Source: SMWN01 sp965221455
GTDB lineage: Bacteria; Pseudomonadota; Gammaproteobacteria; Eutrophobiales; Eutrophobiaceae
DNA: 64,000 bases
Assembly (NCBI GenBank): GCA_965221455.1
Contig: OZ244890.1
Coordinates: 186,001 to 250,000, forward strand
Direction of reading: 5' to 3'
The translations under genes and the position numbers were made by a program. Shown piece after piece: positions 9,565-20,900 of the stretch. Numbering within the stretch: the first letter of the stretch is position 1; the number at the start of each line of letters is the position of its first letter. The notes beneath the pieces were generated by a model. The model searched no databases and was not told where the DNA came from. It was given only the letters and a program-made list of their open reading frames with translations.

Positions 9565-10752
9565 CTAACGGCACAACCCTGCAGACAAGTCTCGGGTCAA
9601 ATCACAGACATCCTCAAACCCAATGGAAAGTCTAATCAAACCATCGTGAATACCCGCCGCAACGCGCTGCTCCTCTGTCAATCGATGATGAGTCGTCGTC
9701 GCAGGATGCGTAATAGTGCTCTTGGTATCACCTAAATTGGCCGTGATGGAAAACAGAGCAGTCGAATCGATAACATTCCAGGCTGCTTTTTGCCCACCTT
9801 CCACCTCAAAACTCAGTACACCGCCAAATCCTGATTGCTGAGTCTGCGCCAATTCATGCTGCGGGTGTGATGTCAGGCCGGGATAATATACTCGCTTTAC
9901 ACGCTTCTGTGTTTCCAACCACCTGGCCACCTGCAATGCATTCTCACAATGGACTTTCATGCGTAAATGTAAGGTTTCCAGAGCTTTGAGAAATACCCAG
10001 GCATTAAACGGACTCAATGTTGGTCCAGCAGTTCGCAAAAAACCGACGACATCTTCTGCCAGAAGCTCGTTACTGCCCAGTACGGCTCCGCCTATACAAC
10101 GCCCTTGTCCATCAAGATATTTTGTGGCTGAATGTATGACAATATCAGCTCCCAGACTCAATGGTTTTTGCAAGACAGGCGTGCAAAAACAATTGTCAAC
10201 AACCAATACACATCCTTTAGAATGCGCGATCCCGGCTAATCGGGAAATATCAGCGATTTCAGTTAAGGGATTTGAGGGAGTTTCCAGAAACAACATTTTT
10301 GTGTCAGGACTTATCGCATCAGCCCATGCCGCATAATCAGTTAAATCAACAAAAGTGCTTGAGAGTCCGAATTTCGGCAGCACATTATTGAACAAGCTAA
10401 CTGTCGTTCCAAAAATACTACGCGACGCAACGAGATGATCACCGCCCTTTAACAAGGCCATACAAATACTCAAGATCGCACTCATGCCTGATGAAGTGGC
10501 GACACAACGCTCAGCCCCTTCCAACGAAGCAAGCCGTTCTTCGAATGTGCTCACGGTAGGATTAGTAAAGCGCGAATAGATATTCCCGACCGTATCTCCG
10601 GAAAATCTTGCTGCCGCCTCCGCAGCATTTTTAAAGACAAAGCTTGAACTGATAAAAATCATTTCACTATGTTCACCCTCGGCACTACGAACCTGTCCTG
10701 CTCTTACCGCATTCGTGTTTGAGCCATATTGCTTTGGATTAAATTTAGTCAT
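9565..10752 (-). CDS. metZ: O-succinylhomoserine sulfhydrylase
   Basis: The 395 residues belong to the Cys/Met-metabolism PLP family: YSRFTNPTVSTFEERLA, ATSSGMSAIL, the PLP-binding Asp186 in VVDNCFCTP, and the Schiff-base Lys211 in IHSATKYLDGQGRC. MetZ forms homocysteine from O-succinylhomoserine and sulfide in methionine synthesis. The family is hard to divide by eye (MetB, MetC, MetZ and MetY share these motifs). The call rests on the known gammaproteobacterial order purF-metZ, which here is interrupted by an 11 kb insert upstream of this gene. In that order it would follow purF on the same strand; the insert probably supplies or breaks its original promoter or read-through. Confidence 0.87.
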   Translation of the reverse strand: MTKFNPKQYGSNTNAVRAGQVRSAEGEHSEMIFISSSFVFKNAAEAAARFSGDTVGNIYSRFTNPTVSTFEERLASLEGAERCVATSSGMSAILSICMALLKGGDHLVASRSIFGTTVSLFNNVLPKFGLSSTFVDLTDYAAWADAISPDTKMLFLETPSNPLTEIADISRLAGIAHSKGCVLVVDNCFCTPVLQKPLSLGADIVIHSATKYLDGQGRCIGGAVLGSNELLAEDVVGFLRTAGPTLSPFNAWVFLKALETLHLRMKVHCENALQVARWLETQKRVKRVYYPGLTSHPQHELAQTQQSGFGGVLSFEVEGGQKAAWNVIDSTALFSITANLGDTKSTITHPATTTHHRLTEEQRVAAGIHDGLIRLSIGFEDVCDLTRDLSAGLCR

Positions 10753-10984
10753 TTAAAACTCCGGACAATCAATGCCAAGGGGCAATCATTGACGGACATG
10801 TCAATAAAATATATGAGTTCACCACATACAACAATTTTTTGTTACGATTGATAATGTACTGTACAGGAGTGAATAATCCCAGTCCTTTGTGAGACCTATG
10901 CTGTTATATTTAATAATCAATCCTCAACCCATTCGCCGGTTTCTTGTTCAACCAGTTGAGGTCTTCAAACAATCAGTCTTCATG

Positions 10985-11205
10985 GCAGTCAACAAACTGT
11001 TACTGGATGGTTCGGTTGAACGGACAATCCGGCGGTCCTGAAACAGAGGGTCAAACTCACCCTTAAACTCACTGCCACTATCGGTGACGACCTGTCGTAC
11101 CGGGCATGGTGTTGGTTTGCAGCAATTCTTAAAAAATGCTTAGCCGCTTCACTGGTAGGCCTGGGGACAGCCATGACCACCGCGACATCGCTAACCTCAT
11201 CATAT
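10985..11205 (-). pseudogene. Remnant of a DDE (integrase-core) transposase in the left flanking repeat
   Basis: Read on the minus strand, about 11043-11091 encodes VVTDSGSEFKGEFDP, the typical second-Asp region of rve/IS481- or IS3-type transposases. The segment before it, ending KHFLRIAANQ, is in another frame, so at least one frameshift separates them. Only fragments survive. Part of the same region in the right copy (about 21716-21990) is even more eroded. Confidence 0.6.
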
Positions 11206-11213
11206 CGCCTGGT

Positions 11214-11741
11214 TGATCATCCCCCGATTTAGCAGACCAATAGCGTTAGGCTAAACCAAGCAACCAAATTGGGAGAAGCAAATATCTTCCCGTGGTCGTG
11301 GATTTATTCTCCAGACAGGTCATGGGCTGGTCAATGTCCGCCAGACTTGAAAAAGACATTGTACTGAATGCCTTATTAATGGCGGTATGGAGACGACACC
11401 CTAAACAAGAAGTCATTGTACATTCTGACCAGGGCATTCAATACACCAGTGATGATTGTCAGCGATTTATGCAACAGCACGGACTGCTATCCAGCATGAG
11501 TCGCAGAGGAAACTGTTATGACAATGCGGTGGCTGAAAGCGTCTTTCATTCATTGAAAACAGAACGCATTAAACGACGCATTTACAACACAAGGGAAAGC
11601 ACGACAAGATATTTTTGATTACATAGAATTCTTTTATAATCGACAACGCAGGCATCGTTCCAATAACCAACTATCGCCTGTACAATTTGAATTGCAACAT
11701 CACGCCCAGGGATAACGGTATACAAGATTGGGGGATGATCA
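11214..11741 (+). mobile_element. Internally deleted IS3-family insertion sequence
   Basis: The element is bounded by perfect 12-base terminal inverted repeats, TGATCATCCCCC at 11214-11225 and its complement at 11730-11741. The TG...CA ends are typical of IS3 elements. The 528 bases between contain only the C-terminal half of OrfB. A complete IS3 element is about 1.2-1.5 kb, so orfA and the front of orfB have been lost, and the remaining orfB is frameshifted. It sits inside the left flanking repeat. No clear target duplication is visible (GGT on the left side, GTA on the right). Confidence 0.85.
11250..11715 (+). pseudogene. IS3-family transposase OrfB, 5'-deleted and frameshifted
   Basis: The frame from 11250 begins with AKPSNQ, which resembles the AKPNQ that precedes the catalytic core, and jumps directly to YLPVVVDLFSRQVMGWSMS. 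It continues through VIVHSDQGIQYTS (second catalytic Asp) and NCYDNAVAESVFHSLKTE (catalytic Glu), then meets a stop after RIYNTREST. The true C-terminus, ARQDIFDYIEFFYNRQRRH, follows in another frame and ends at 11715. So there is an internal deletion in front of VVDLF, covering the first catalytic Asp region, and a small frameshift near 11595. It cannot make an active transposase. Confidence 0.9.
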
Positions 11742-11911
11742 GTAGGTGTACGAGGCTCTATCCGGTACTTCTACGTCTATCGGGGCATTGGCAATCAACA
11801 GCTACCGAGATTGCACGTGCCTTTATCCTGCAATAAGCGCAATGTGTTGCTGAACTAATACCGCCAGGCCTCTGCAAAGCCTGTGCAATGAGCGGTCTGT
11901 CTATTGACCCA

Positions 11912-14900
11912 CTATTGCAAAAGTGCGCCGATATTCGTCGTGACCGCACTGAACGATGGATTCCCCGGGATAGTATCAAGCAAGCCCGCCGTATCACGAA
12001 TACCAAACAGATAGCGGCCTATCATCAGCCCGTCACTCTGATTCGCAGCACCGCCGCTGCCATCCACATCAAGACGACCGCTGGCCACCCCCCTTGCAAT
12101 ATTCGCACTGATCTCACTAAACGAGGGACTCCCCGGGATAGTGTCAAGCAAGCCCGCCATATCACGAATACCAAACAGGTAGCGACCAATCATCAGCCCG
12201 TCACTCTGATTCGCGGTCCCGCCGCTGCCATCCACATCAAGATTGAACTCTGTGACCGTCACAACCACGGCCGCCGTCACGGCACGATAGGCGATGTCCG
12301 TACTCGTTACGGTATGACTCAGTTGCACGCGCTCATCGTTCTCATCAGCGTCCCGGACACCCATCACCGTCACCGTTTGGGCACTGTTCCAGTTGTCCAT
12401 GTTAAAGGTCAGCGTCGCCGTCACCGTCACCGCATCTGTATCAGGACTGCTCACCGCAACCGTCACCGCCGCATTCGGTCGACTGGTCAACACCAGCATA
12501 TAGGTGCCGGATCCGCCTTCTCCCACCGTCACCCGGCCTGGCGTCACCGTCAACCCCGCCGTATCATCATCATTCACCGTCACAGACACCGCCGCCGCCG
12601 TCACGGCAGCATAAGCAGTGCCGGTACTCGTCACCGCATGACTGAGCTGTACACCGCTGACGTCATTCGCATCAGCATCATCAACACCCATCACCGTCAC
12701 CGTCTGCGCTGTGTTCCAGTTGTCCTCGGTAAAGGTCAGCGTCGCCGTCGCCGTCACCGCCGCCGTATTAGCACTGCTCACCGCAATCGTCACCGCCGCA
12801 TCCGGCTGGCTGGTCAACGCCAGCATATAATTGCCGCTACCGCCTTCCAAAATCGTCAGCGCGGTCTGACTCACCGCCACACCCGCTGTATCATCATCTC
12901 TCACCGTCACATCAACAGCGGCTATCGTCACCGCACCAGCATTGTAGGCGCTATCCGCACTTGCCGACGTATGGCTCAGCCTGACACTGGCATTGCTCGT
13001 ATCACCATCCTCCACACCCGTCAGCGTCACCGTCTGCACGGTGTTCCAGTTGTCCGTGGTAAAGGTCAGGGTCGCCGGACTCGCGGTCGCCCCGGCGGTA
13101 TTGCCATTGCTCACCGTCACCCTCACCTCGTCCGTCGGTCGGGTATTTAACACCACCATATAGCTGCCGGTACCGCCTTCATCAATCGTCGGGTTCGTTG
13201 GATCCACGGTCACGCCCACCGCGTCGTTATCCGCCACGGTCACCGGGAGCATCGTCGTCACCGCACTGCCGTTGTAGGTACTGTCCCTGCTGCTCGCCGT
13301 ATGCGTCAAAAGCACCGTCTCATTGCTCATGTTCGCATCCTCAACCGCCACCACCCTCACCGTCCGGGCCTGGCTCCAGTTGCTTGTCGTGAACATCAGC
13401 GGGGTGCTGCTCACGGTCGCCGCAGCGGTATTCTCACTCGTCACCATAATCCTCACATCGGCACTCGGCCGGGTCGACAGCGCCAAGGTATAGCTGCCCG
13501 TGCCGCCTTCTCCCACCGTCAACCTGCCCGGCGTCACCGTCATCCCCGCCGTATCATCATCCGTCACCGTCACATCAACAACGTCTATCCGCACCTCATT
13601 GTAGGCAGGATCTGCACTCTTCGCCCGATGGCTCAGTTTGATACTGACAGGGTTGGCATCAGGGTCCTGGACACCACGCACGGTCACCGTCCTGGCCGTG
13701 CGCCAGTCGCTGGTGGTAAAGGTCAGACGTGTCGGACTCGCGGTGGCCACACGATGGTCGAGGCGCGATAAATTCACTGTCACATCGGCGGACGGTTGAC
13801 TGGTCAGCATCAGTGTGTAGTCAGCACTGCCGCCTTCAGGGACACTCAGCGCAGACGACGTCACCGTGACCCCTGCGGTCTCGTCATCGTTCACTCTCGC
13901 GGTTACATGGGCTATCGCGATAGCGTTGTAGTGGCTATCCGCACTCGTCGCCGCATGCCGCAGGCGCACACTTTCATCCGTCGCATCCGCATCCTCAACC
14001 GCACGGATGGTCACCGTTTGCGCCTCGTCCCAATTATCCGCAGTCAGCATCAGGGTCGCCGGACTCACGCTCACCGCACCTGCATCGGCACTCGTCACCG
14101 CAATGCTGACATCGGCGGTCGGTCGGTGAGACAGTCTCACGGTGTAACTATCCGCAAGCCCGCCTTCAGCCAGGGTTCTGCTGCTCGGCGCCACTGTCAC
14201 AGCGGCGGTATCACTATCCGTCACGCGCAAGGTGACCGGCGTTATCGCGACGCTGTGATAGCGGGTGTCCATACTCGTCGCCGTATGCGTCAGGCGCACG
14301 TTCGCATCGTGGGTATCAGGATCCGGAACACCGAACACCGTCACGGTCTGCGCGGCGTTCCAGTTATTCGTGTCAAAGATCCGGGTCGCATCAATCACCG
14401 TCGCTGCATTCATATTGTCACTGGCGACCGCCACCGTGACAGGGTCCGTCGGCCGGGTATTCAGGACCAGTGTATAGGCGCTGTTTCCCCTTTCATCAAG
14501 GATCCTGTTGGTCGGATCCACCGTGACGCCGACGACATCATTATCCGTCACGGTCACGTCGACACTCACCGTTGTTGTAAAGGTTGCTGTATCCACCGAG
14601 TTGAGGGATGTAGGCACATACAGCAGACGTACTGATTCATTGTTCGTGTCAGCATCCTCGACACCCGTCAATGTCACCGTTTGCGGCTGGTTCCAATTGC
14701 GCTGACCAAAAAATAAATTGCCCGGTGCCACGCGCACATGCTCAATCGCCGTGCCGGTGGCAGGCCGGAGGTTAAACTGAACATTTCCGAACGGCTTGCT
14801 GTCCAGCACCACGGTGTAGGTCGCCCTGCCGCCTTCGCCGAGCGTCAGCATCGTCGGTGTCACCAGCAAGCCGCCTTTATCGTCATCGGTCACGGTCACC

Positions 14901-17900
14901 GCGATGCTTGCCGCCAGACCCAGATAGCCGAGGTCGGCACTGATGCTGCCCAGCCTCAGCGCCACCATCGCGTCGCTTGCATCAGCATCCTCAATGCCGG
15001 TCACCGTCACCGTTCGGGCGATATGCCAATTGGTTTCGTTAAAGGTCAGGCTCGGCGACGGGGTGACGGTCGCAATCGCGGTATCCGCGCTTTCGATGAG
15101 CACAACAACCGGGTGTGTCGGTCGGCTGTGGAGCTTCAGGGTCAACGTGCCCATCTCACCTTCTTTCACGTTGAGTTCAGTCACCACGTCGAGACCGGCC
15201 GTGTCGTTATCCGTCAAGTTCACCATCACAGCATCCGGCGTCAAGGTGCCATAGCGGGCGTCTGTACTGCTCACCCGATGACTCAGGCGCACGCCGCTTT
15301 CACTCACCGCATCCACATCCTCAACTCCCATCACCGTCACCGTCTGCGGCATGCTCCAGTTGTCAGAGGTAAACATTAACGGCGACGTCGCGGTCGCGGC
15401 ACTGATATCGTCACTGCGCACCGTAATATTTACCGCAGCTCTCGGCGGCGCATCCAGCACCACGGTATAGTCACCCGTGCCGCCTTCAGCCACGGCCAGC
15501 GTGGTCAAACTCACCGTCACACCAGGAGGCGGCACTTCGTCATCCGTCACCGTCACGGCGACGCTGCGGGCGGCCGCACGACCATCATAGTTAAGGTCTG
15601 TACTCGCACTATTCAGTGTCAGGCTCACGCGCTCATCCCTGGCGTCAGTATCTTCAACCGCCATCACCGTCACCGTGCGTGGTTGATTCCAGTCGGCGCC
15701 GCTAAACACAAAGTCCGATGGGCTGATGCTCACGGCGCCATCATCGGGATTCGAGATGACCATGGAGACAATATCCGTCGGCAGGCTATTCAGGACCACC
15801 GTGAACGTGTTGTTGCCGCCTTCGGCAACGGTCAACGCGGTCGCACTCAGCCCCACGCCTGCGGTATCGTTGTCGTTATCCGTCGTGTTGACCACCACAG
15901 GGAATATGCTGACATCATTGTAATCGTTATCCATGCTGCTCACGGTGTGACTCAGGCGCACGCGCTCGTTGCTGGCATCGGTATCCTCCACGCCGGTCAC
16001 GGTCACGGTGCGGGCGACATTCCAATTGGTCGTGGTAAACGTCAACGAGGGAGTCGCCGTGACGGCGTCCTGCGCGTCACTGCTCACCATCACGGTCACC
16101 GCGGCACTCGGCCGGGTATTCAATTCCAGCGTATACGTGACGGTCGACCCTTCGGCCACCGTCAGCAGGGTCGCACTGACCGTCGCCCCTGCCACTTCGT
16201 TGTCTGTCACCGTCACCGTCACGGTGCCACTGTTATCATCACGGTCGGCATTCGCCACCGTCACCGCCACACCGTTATAGCTGCTATCCATGCTGGTGAC
16301 CGTATGACTCAGGCGCACGCTCTCATGGTTCGAGTCGGCATCCTCAACGCCCGTCACCATCACCGTCTGCATACTGTCCCAGTTATCTTTGCTAAACGTC
16401 AGCGAGGGGGTCGCGCTCACTGCTTCTGGGTCGCCGCTCGTCACCGCCACCGTCACATCAGCACTCGGCCGGGTGTTCAGTACAACGCGATAGCCGCCAG
16501 TGTGACTTTCACCGACCGCCACCGTGGCCGGGCTCGCGATCACCGTCACACCCGGTGTGTCGTTATCGGTGACCGTCACGGTCACGGCGAGCGGTGTCAC
16601 GGCGGCATAGGCGGTATCACTGCTGCTCACCGCATGACTCAGTTGCACACCGGTTTCGCCGGTCGCATTCGCGTCCTCAACCCCCGTCACGGTCACCGTC
16701 TGCGCCTGGTTCCAGGTATGTCTGGTAAACGTCAGCGAGGCGGTCACGGTCACGGCGGCGTTGTCACTGGTCACGCTCAGCGTGACATCGTGGCTCGGTG
16801 GGGTCGCCAACCGCAGTGTATATGCGCTGGTGCCGCCTTCATTGACCGTCAGCCTGGTCGTGCTCACGAGCACAGCTGCGGTGTCGTTATCCGTGACACT
16901 CACGGTCACGGCGGACGGGGTCACGGCGGCATAGCCCGCATCGCTGCTGCTCACCGTATGACTCAGTTGCACGCCGGTTTCGCTGTCCGTATCGGCGTCC
17001 TCAGCCCCCGTCACGGTCACCGTCTGCACCTGGTTCCAGGTAAACCTGTTGAAGCGCAGGCTCGCCGGGTTCACGCTCACGGCGGCGTTGTCACTGGCCA
17101 CGCTCAGCGTGACATCGTGGCTCGGTGGGGTCGTCAACCGCAGTGTATATGCGCTGGTGCCGCCTTCATTGACCGCCAGCGTGTCCGTGCTCACCACCAC
17201 ACCGGCATCGTTATCCGTGACACTCACGGTCACCGCAGGCGGGATCAGCGCCGCATAGCGCGTATCACTGCTGCTCATCGTATGACTCAGTTGCACACCG
17301 CGCTCGCTGTCCGTATTAGCGTCTTCAACCGCCGTCACGGTCACCGTCTGCAACCGGTTCCAGTTATCCCTGTCAAAGGTCAGCGGCGAGGTCACGGTCA
17401 CGGCGGCATGGTCACTGGTCACGCTCAGCATGACCGCATGCGTCGGTTGCGTCTCCAGGCGCAGTGTATACTCGCTGGTGCCGCCCTCATTGACCGCCAG
17501 CGTGGTCGTACTCACGGTCACCCCGACGTCGTTATCTGTGACACTCACGGTCACGACGGGCGGGGTCAGCGCCGCATAAAGCGTATCACTGCTGCGCACC
17601 GTATGACGCAGTTGCACACCGCTGACGTCGTTCGTATCAGCGTCCTCAACGCCCATCACGGTCACCGTCTGCACCTGGTTCCAGGTATTCATGTCGAAGC
17701 GCAGGGTCGCCGGACTGACGGTTGCTGCGGCATGGTCACTGGTGACGCCAAGCGTGACCTCGTGGCTCGGTGGGGTCGCCAGGCGCAGTGTATATTGGTT
17801 GGTGCGGCCCTCATTGACCGCCAGCGTGGTCGTACTCACGGTCACACTCGCCGTGTCGTTATCCGTGACACTCACGGTCACGGTGGGCGGGGTCACTGCG

Positions 17901-20900
17901 GCATAAAGCGTATCGCTGCTGCTCAGCGCATGACTCAGTTGCACACCGGTTTCGCTGGTCGCATTCGCGTCCTCAATAGCTGTCACGGTCACCGCCTGCG
18001 CCTGGTTCCAGTTGTTCATGTCGAAGCTCAGGGTCGCCGGATTCAGGGTCACGGCGGGATGGTCACTGGTCACGGCAATCGTGACCGCATGCGTCGGTCG
18101 CGTATTCAAGTTCAGCGTGTACATGTTGGTGCCGCCCTCATCAACCGCCAGCGTGGCCGTGCTCGCGCTCACGCCTGTGTCGATATCCATGACATTCACG
18201 GTCACGGCGGGCGGCGTCATCCCGGCATAGACCGTATCGCTGCTGCTGACCGTATGAGTTAGTTGTACGCCGGTTTCGCTGTCTCCATTCGCGTCTTCAA
18301 CGCCCATCACCGTCACCGTCTGCGCCTGATTCCAGTTACTCGTGGTAAAGCTCAGGGTCACAGGACTCACGGTCACTGCGGCATTGTCACTGGTGACGCT
18401 AATCGTCACAGCGTGGGTCGGTTGGCTGCCCAGCATCAGGTTATAGCTGGTGGTGGTGCCCCCTTCGGTGACATTCAGAGCGGTCTGCGACACCTGCACA
18501 CCCGCGACCACTACCGCGTCGGACGTCAGGCTATCGCCTCCCGCATTCGGATAACTCGCCATCACGCGCAACCAACTGCCTATTTGTGATTGGTCTGATG
18601 CAATGGTGTACGTGGCGGTATTGTTGGTCCCCGGTGCGGCGGTAAACGGTCCCGCCGAGGCGGTCGCTGTCTGCCATTGATATGTAATGGTGCCGACATC
18701 GGTATTGGGTGAGGCGTCCGGGTCGGTGACCGCGCCCGCCGTCAACGTGCCGCCGACTCGGGCAGTACCGGTGGGTGTGCCGATGGCACCGCGACGGTCA
18801 GCCTGTACGCTGTTGGAGAACAGGGTGTCGTTGAAATCCCCGCCCTGGGTGACTTGCACCCGCAGCCAGTTGCCCTGGTCCGCCGCTTGTACTGTGTAGG
18901 TCGCCGCCGTGCCGCCCGGGCTGATAGCTGTTGCACTGCTACAGTCCTGAGTGGTGCAGCGTTGCCATTGCCAGGCACTGGCATTGACGGTCAACCGGGG
19001 ATGACTCGGCGCACCGGCGGTCAGGATATCGCCGACATTGGCCGGGGTGTTGGGGGTACTGTCCTGGATGGCGCCTAATGACACGAGCGCCGCATCATAA
19101 ATAAAGTTGTCGGTAGCACTCAGCTCACCGATGACTTGCTTGGTGATATCCGAGGCACTCGCCCCGATATTGCACAGCGACGAGCTGGCTTGTACGGTTT
19201 GTTCGGTGTCGGTCGTGGTCCCTGAGCGCACTCTTAAATCACCGCTGGCGTTACATGAAGTGTCCAATAAGACCACGCCGTTGTTGGCGGACGGTCGGTA
19301 AAACACGACACCGGACCCCGGGATAGCGGTCCATGAGGGGTTCGGACGGGACAGGCCGGACTTCAGGCTTATATTGAAATTGGCAGCGCCTAATGTGAAC
19401 AGTATTCCGCTACTCGGGGTCGCCTGCTCAATGGTGATGTATTGAAGATTAAAACTGATCGGGCCTTGGGCCATGATAAGATTGAATTGTAGCCGACCAT
19501 CGCCGTTGTCGCGGGTGAATGCCACGCTTTGGATGTCTCTTCTGAGTCCACCCGCCGGACTGACAACCTCCGTTGCATCGGTATGCCCGGCCGGGCCGTT
19601 GACGATATAGTTATTCCAGAAGGTCTCACTCGGGCGGGCCTCGGTGCCGCCGTGGTTGGTGGTGCCGCCACCGTAGGCATTGGCACAATGGCCGCCGGTC
19701 CCGGCATTACAGGTGCGTGTCTGGTTCTTGTCGGTGATATTGCCCGCACTCCAGGCGCCCCAGCCGTCGTTGTAGTCCAGAGTACCCTGTTCCGCTACAA
19801 TCGCAGCCACAGACTGCCTGGTGAGGGCGTAAGGGGTGGATAGACACAGGGTACGCATAGCAGGAAAGAAGTTATACAGTATGGTATATTCGCTTATGTT
19901 TGCTGCGGCTCGCAAAGTTCCCCTGTCATTCTCACAATGAATCGTCGCTAAATTGACGTTATTCGAAATTAGAAGCACCCGTCCCGGTCCCGGAATAGTG
20001 GTGAAGCCTCCGGTAAACGGGTTGTGCCAGTCGTTGTCGCCTGCATTCCAGGCGGCGAGGAAGTTGGCGAAGGTCGGGAACGCCCTGCTTATGGTGGTTC
20101 GGAAAGGGAACGACAAGTTGAGGGGCCCTGACTGCCGGTCATACCACACCTTCAGCGTGGTCGGGCTGATAATCTCCGACATGCCTATCTGAGTCCACCC
20201 GCCGGTCGGAATCCCGGAATTCGGGTACAGGACCGGATTGGTGCCTTCCGGGCAGGGGTTGTTCGGGCCGGGAGTGCCGACGACGTTGACACTGCACGTC
20301 CGCCGGGTCGTCAGCGTCTCATTATTGATTGTCCCGGTGTAGGTGTACGATGCCGTATCCGGATTTCCTTCTGCGTACATCGGGGCATTGAACGCGGTAT
20401 TTAGACTGGCTGCGTCGATTCTGCCTGCGCCGTGTGCACTGACTAAGGTTTGCGGGGTATGGCAGCGAGCGTCGTTTTCCAGCGTGTCATTCCGGGTCAC
20501 CAGGCTCGTGCCGGTGCCGGCAGGCATGATAAAGGCCAACGGGTTGGTGTTGCTTCTGCGGCAGCTGGCGGTGAATGCTTGCCCGTCCGCGTCATAGACG
20601 GTGACCGTGACGTTCAGTCTTGGGTTGCGCACTCGGCGGGCGACGCGTCTATCACGAGTGGCGCCGATGTCTCCTGAAAAAGTGAAATTAAACGTGCAAA
20701 ACTCGGTTACGATATCGCCTGTAATGCTGTCATCTGTGCTGCATTCGAAGGCGGAGTGCCCCCCTCTAAAGAACCAGTTGTCGCCCACGGGGGAGGCTCT
20801 TTCACTTGTATTCGCAGTACCACTATGATCGATGTGGACATCGTCTTTATGTATGAACCAGGGCACGACCACCACATTGGTGCCGACCTGGACGTTGTTG

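Larger units (their letters stand above)
10814..11856 (-). repeat. Left copy of the flanking degenerate transposable element (interrupted by an IS3 remnant)
   Basis: Bases 10838-10990 align with 21612-21765 (shared stretches include TGTACTGTACAGG, CCTTTGTGAGA, ATGCTGTT and CGCCGGTTT). The far end, 11803-11856 (CCGAGATTGCAC, TTATCCTGCAAT, TGTTGCTGAACT), aligns with 21981-22036. Between them an IS3-family remnant (11214-11741) has been inserted. Without it the copy is about 515 bases, close to the right copy. On the minus strand it holds remnants of a DDE integrase-type transposase. Confidence 0.75.

Noticed and set aside
11742..11744. Target-site duplication flanking the IS3 remnant
   Set aside because: The bases on the two sides (GGT and GTA) do not match, so I do not claim one.
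11912..12245. C-terminal twin repeats first considered as a separate small gene or a CRISPR-like array
   Set aside because: They are in frame with the giant protein and encode two EF-hand/dockerin-like units; there are only two copies.
15683..18262. Long plus-strand frame (859 codons) and similar ones at 11888-13150 and 13796-14635
   Set aside because: They are antisense to the GC-rich Calx-beta repeats, rich in His and Arg, repetitive in step with the repeats, and look like no protein. Low stop frequency in GC-rich repeats explains them.
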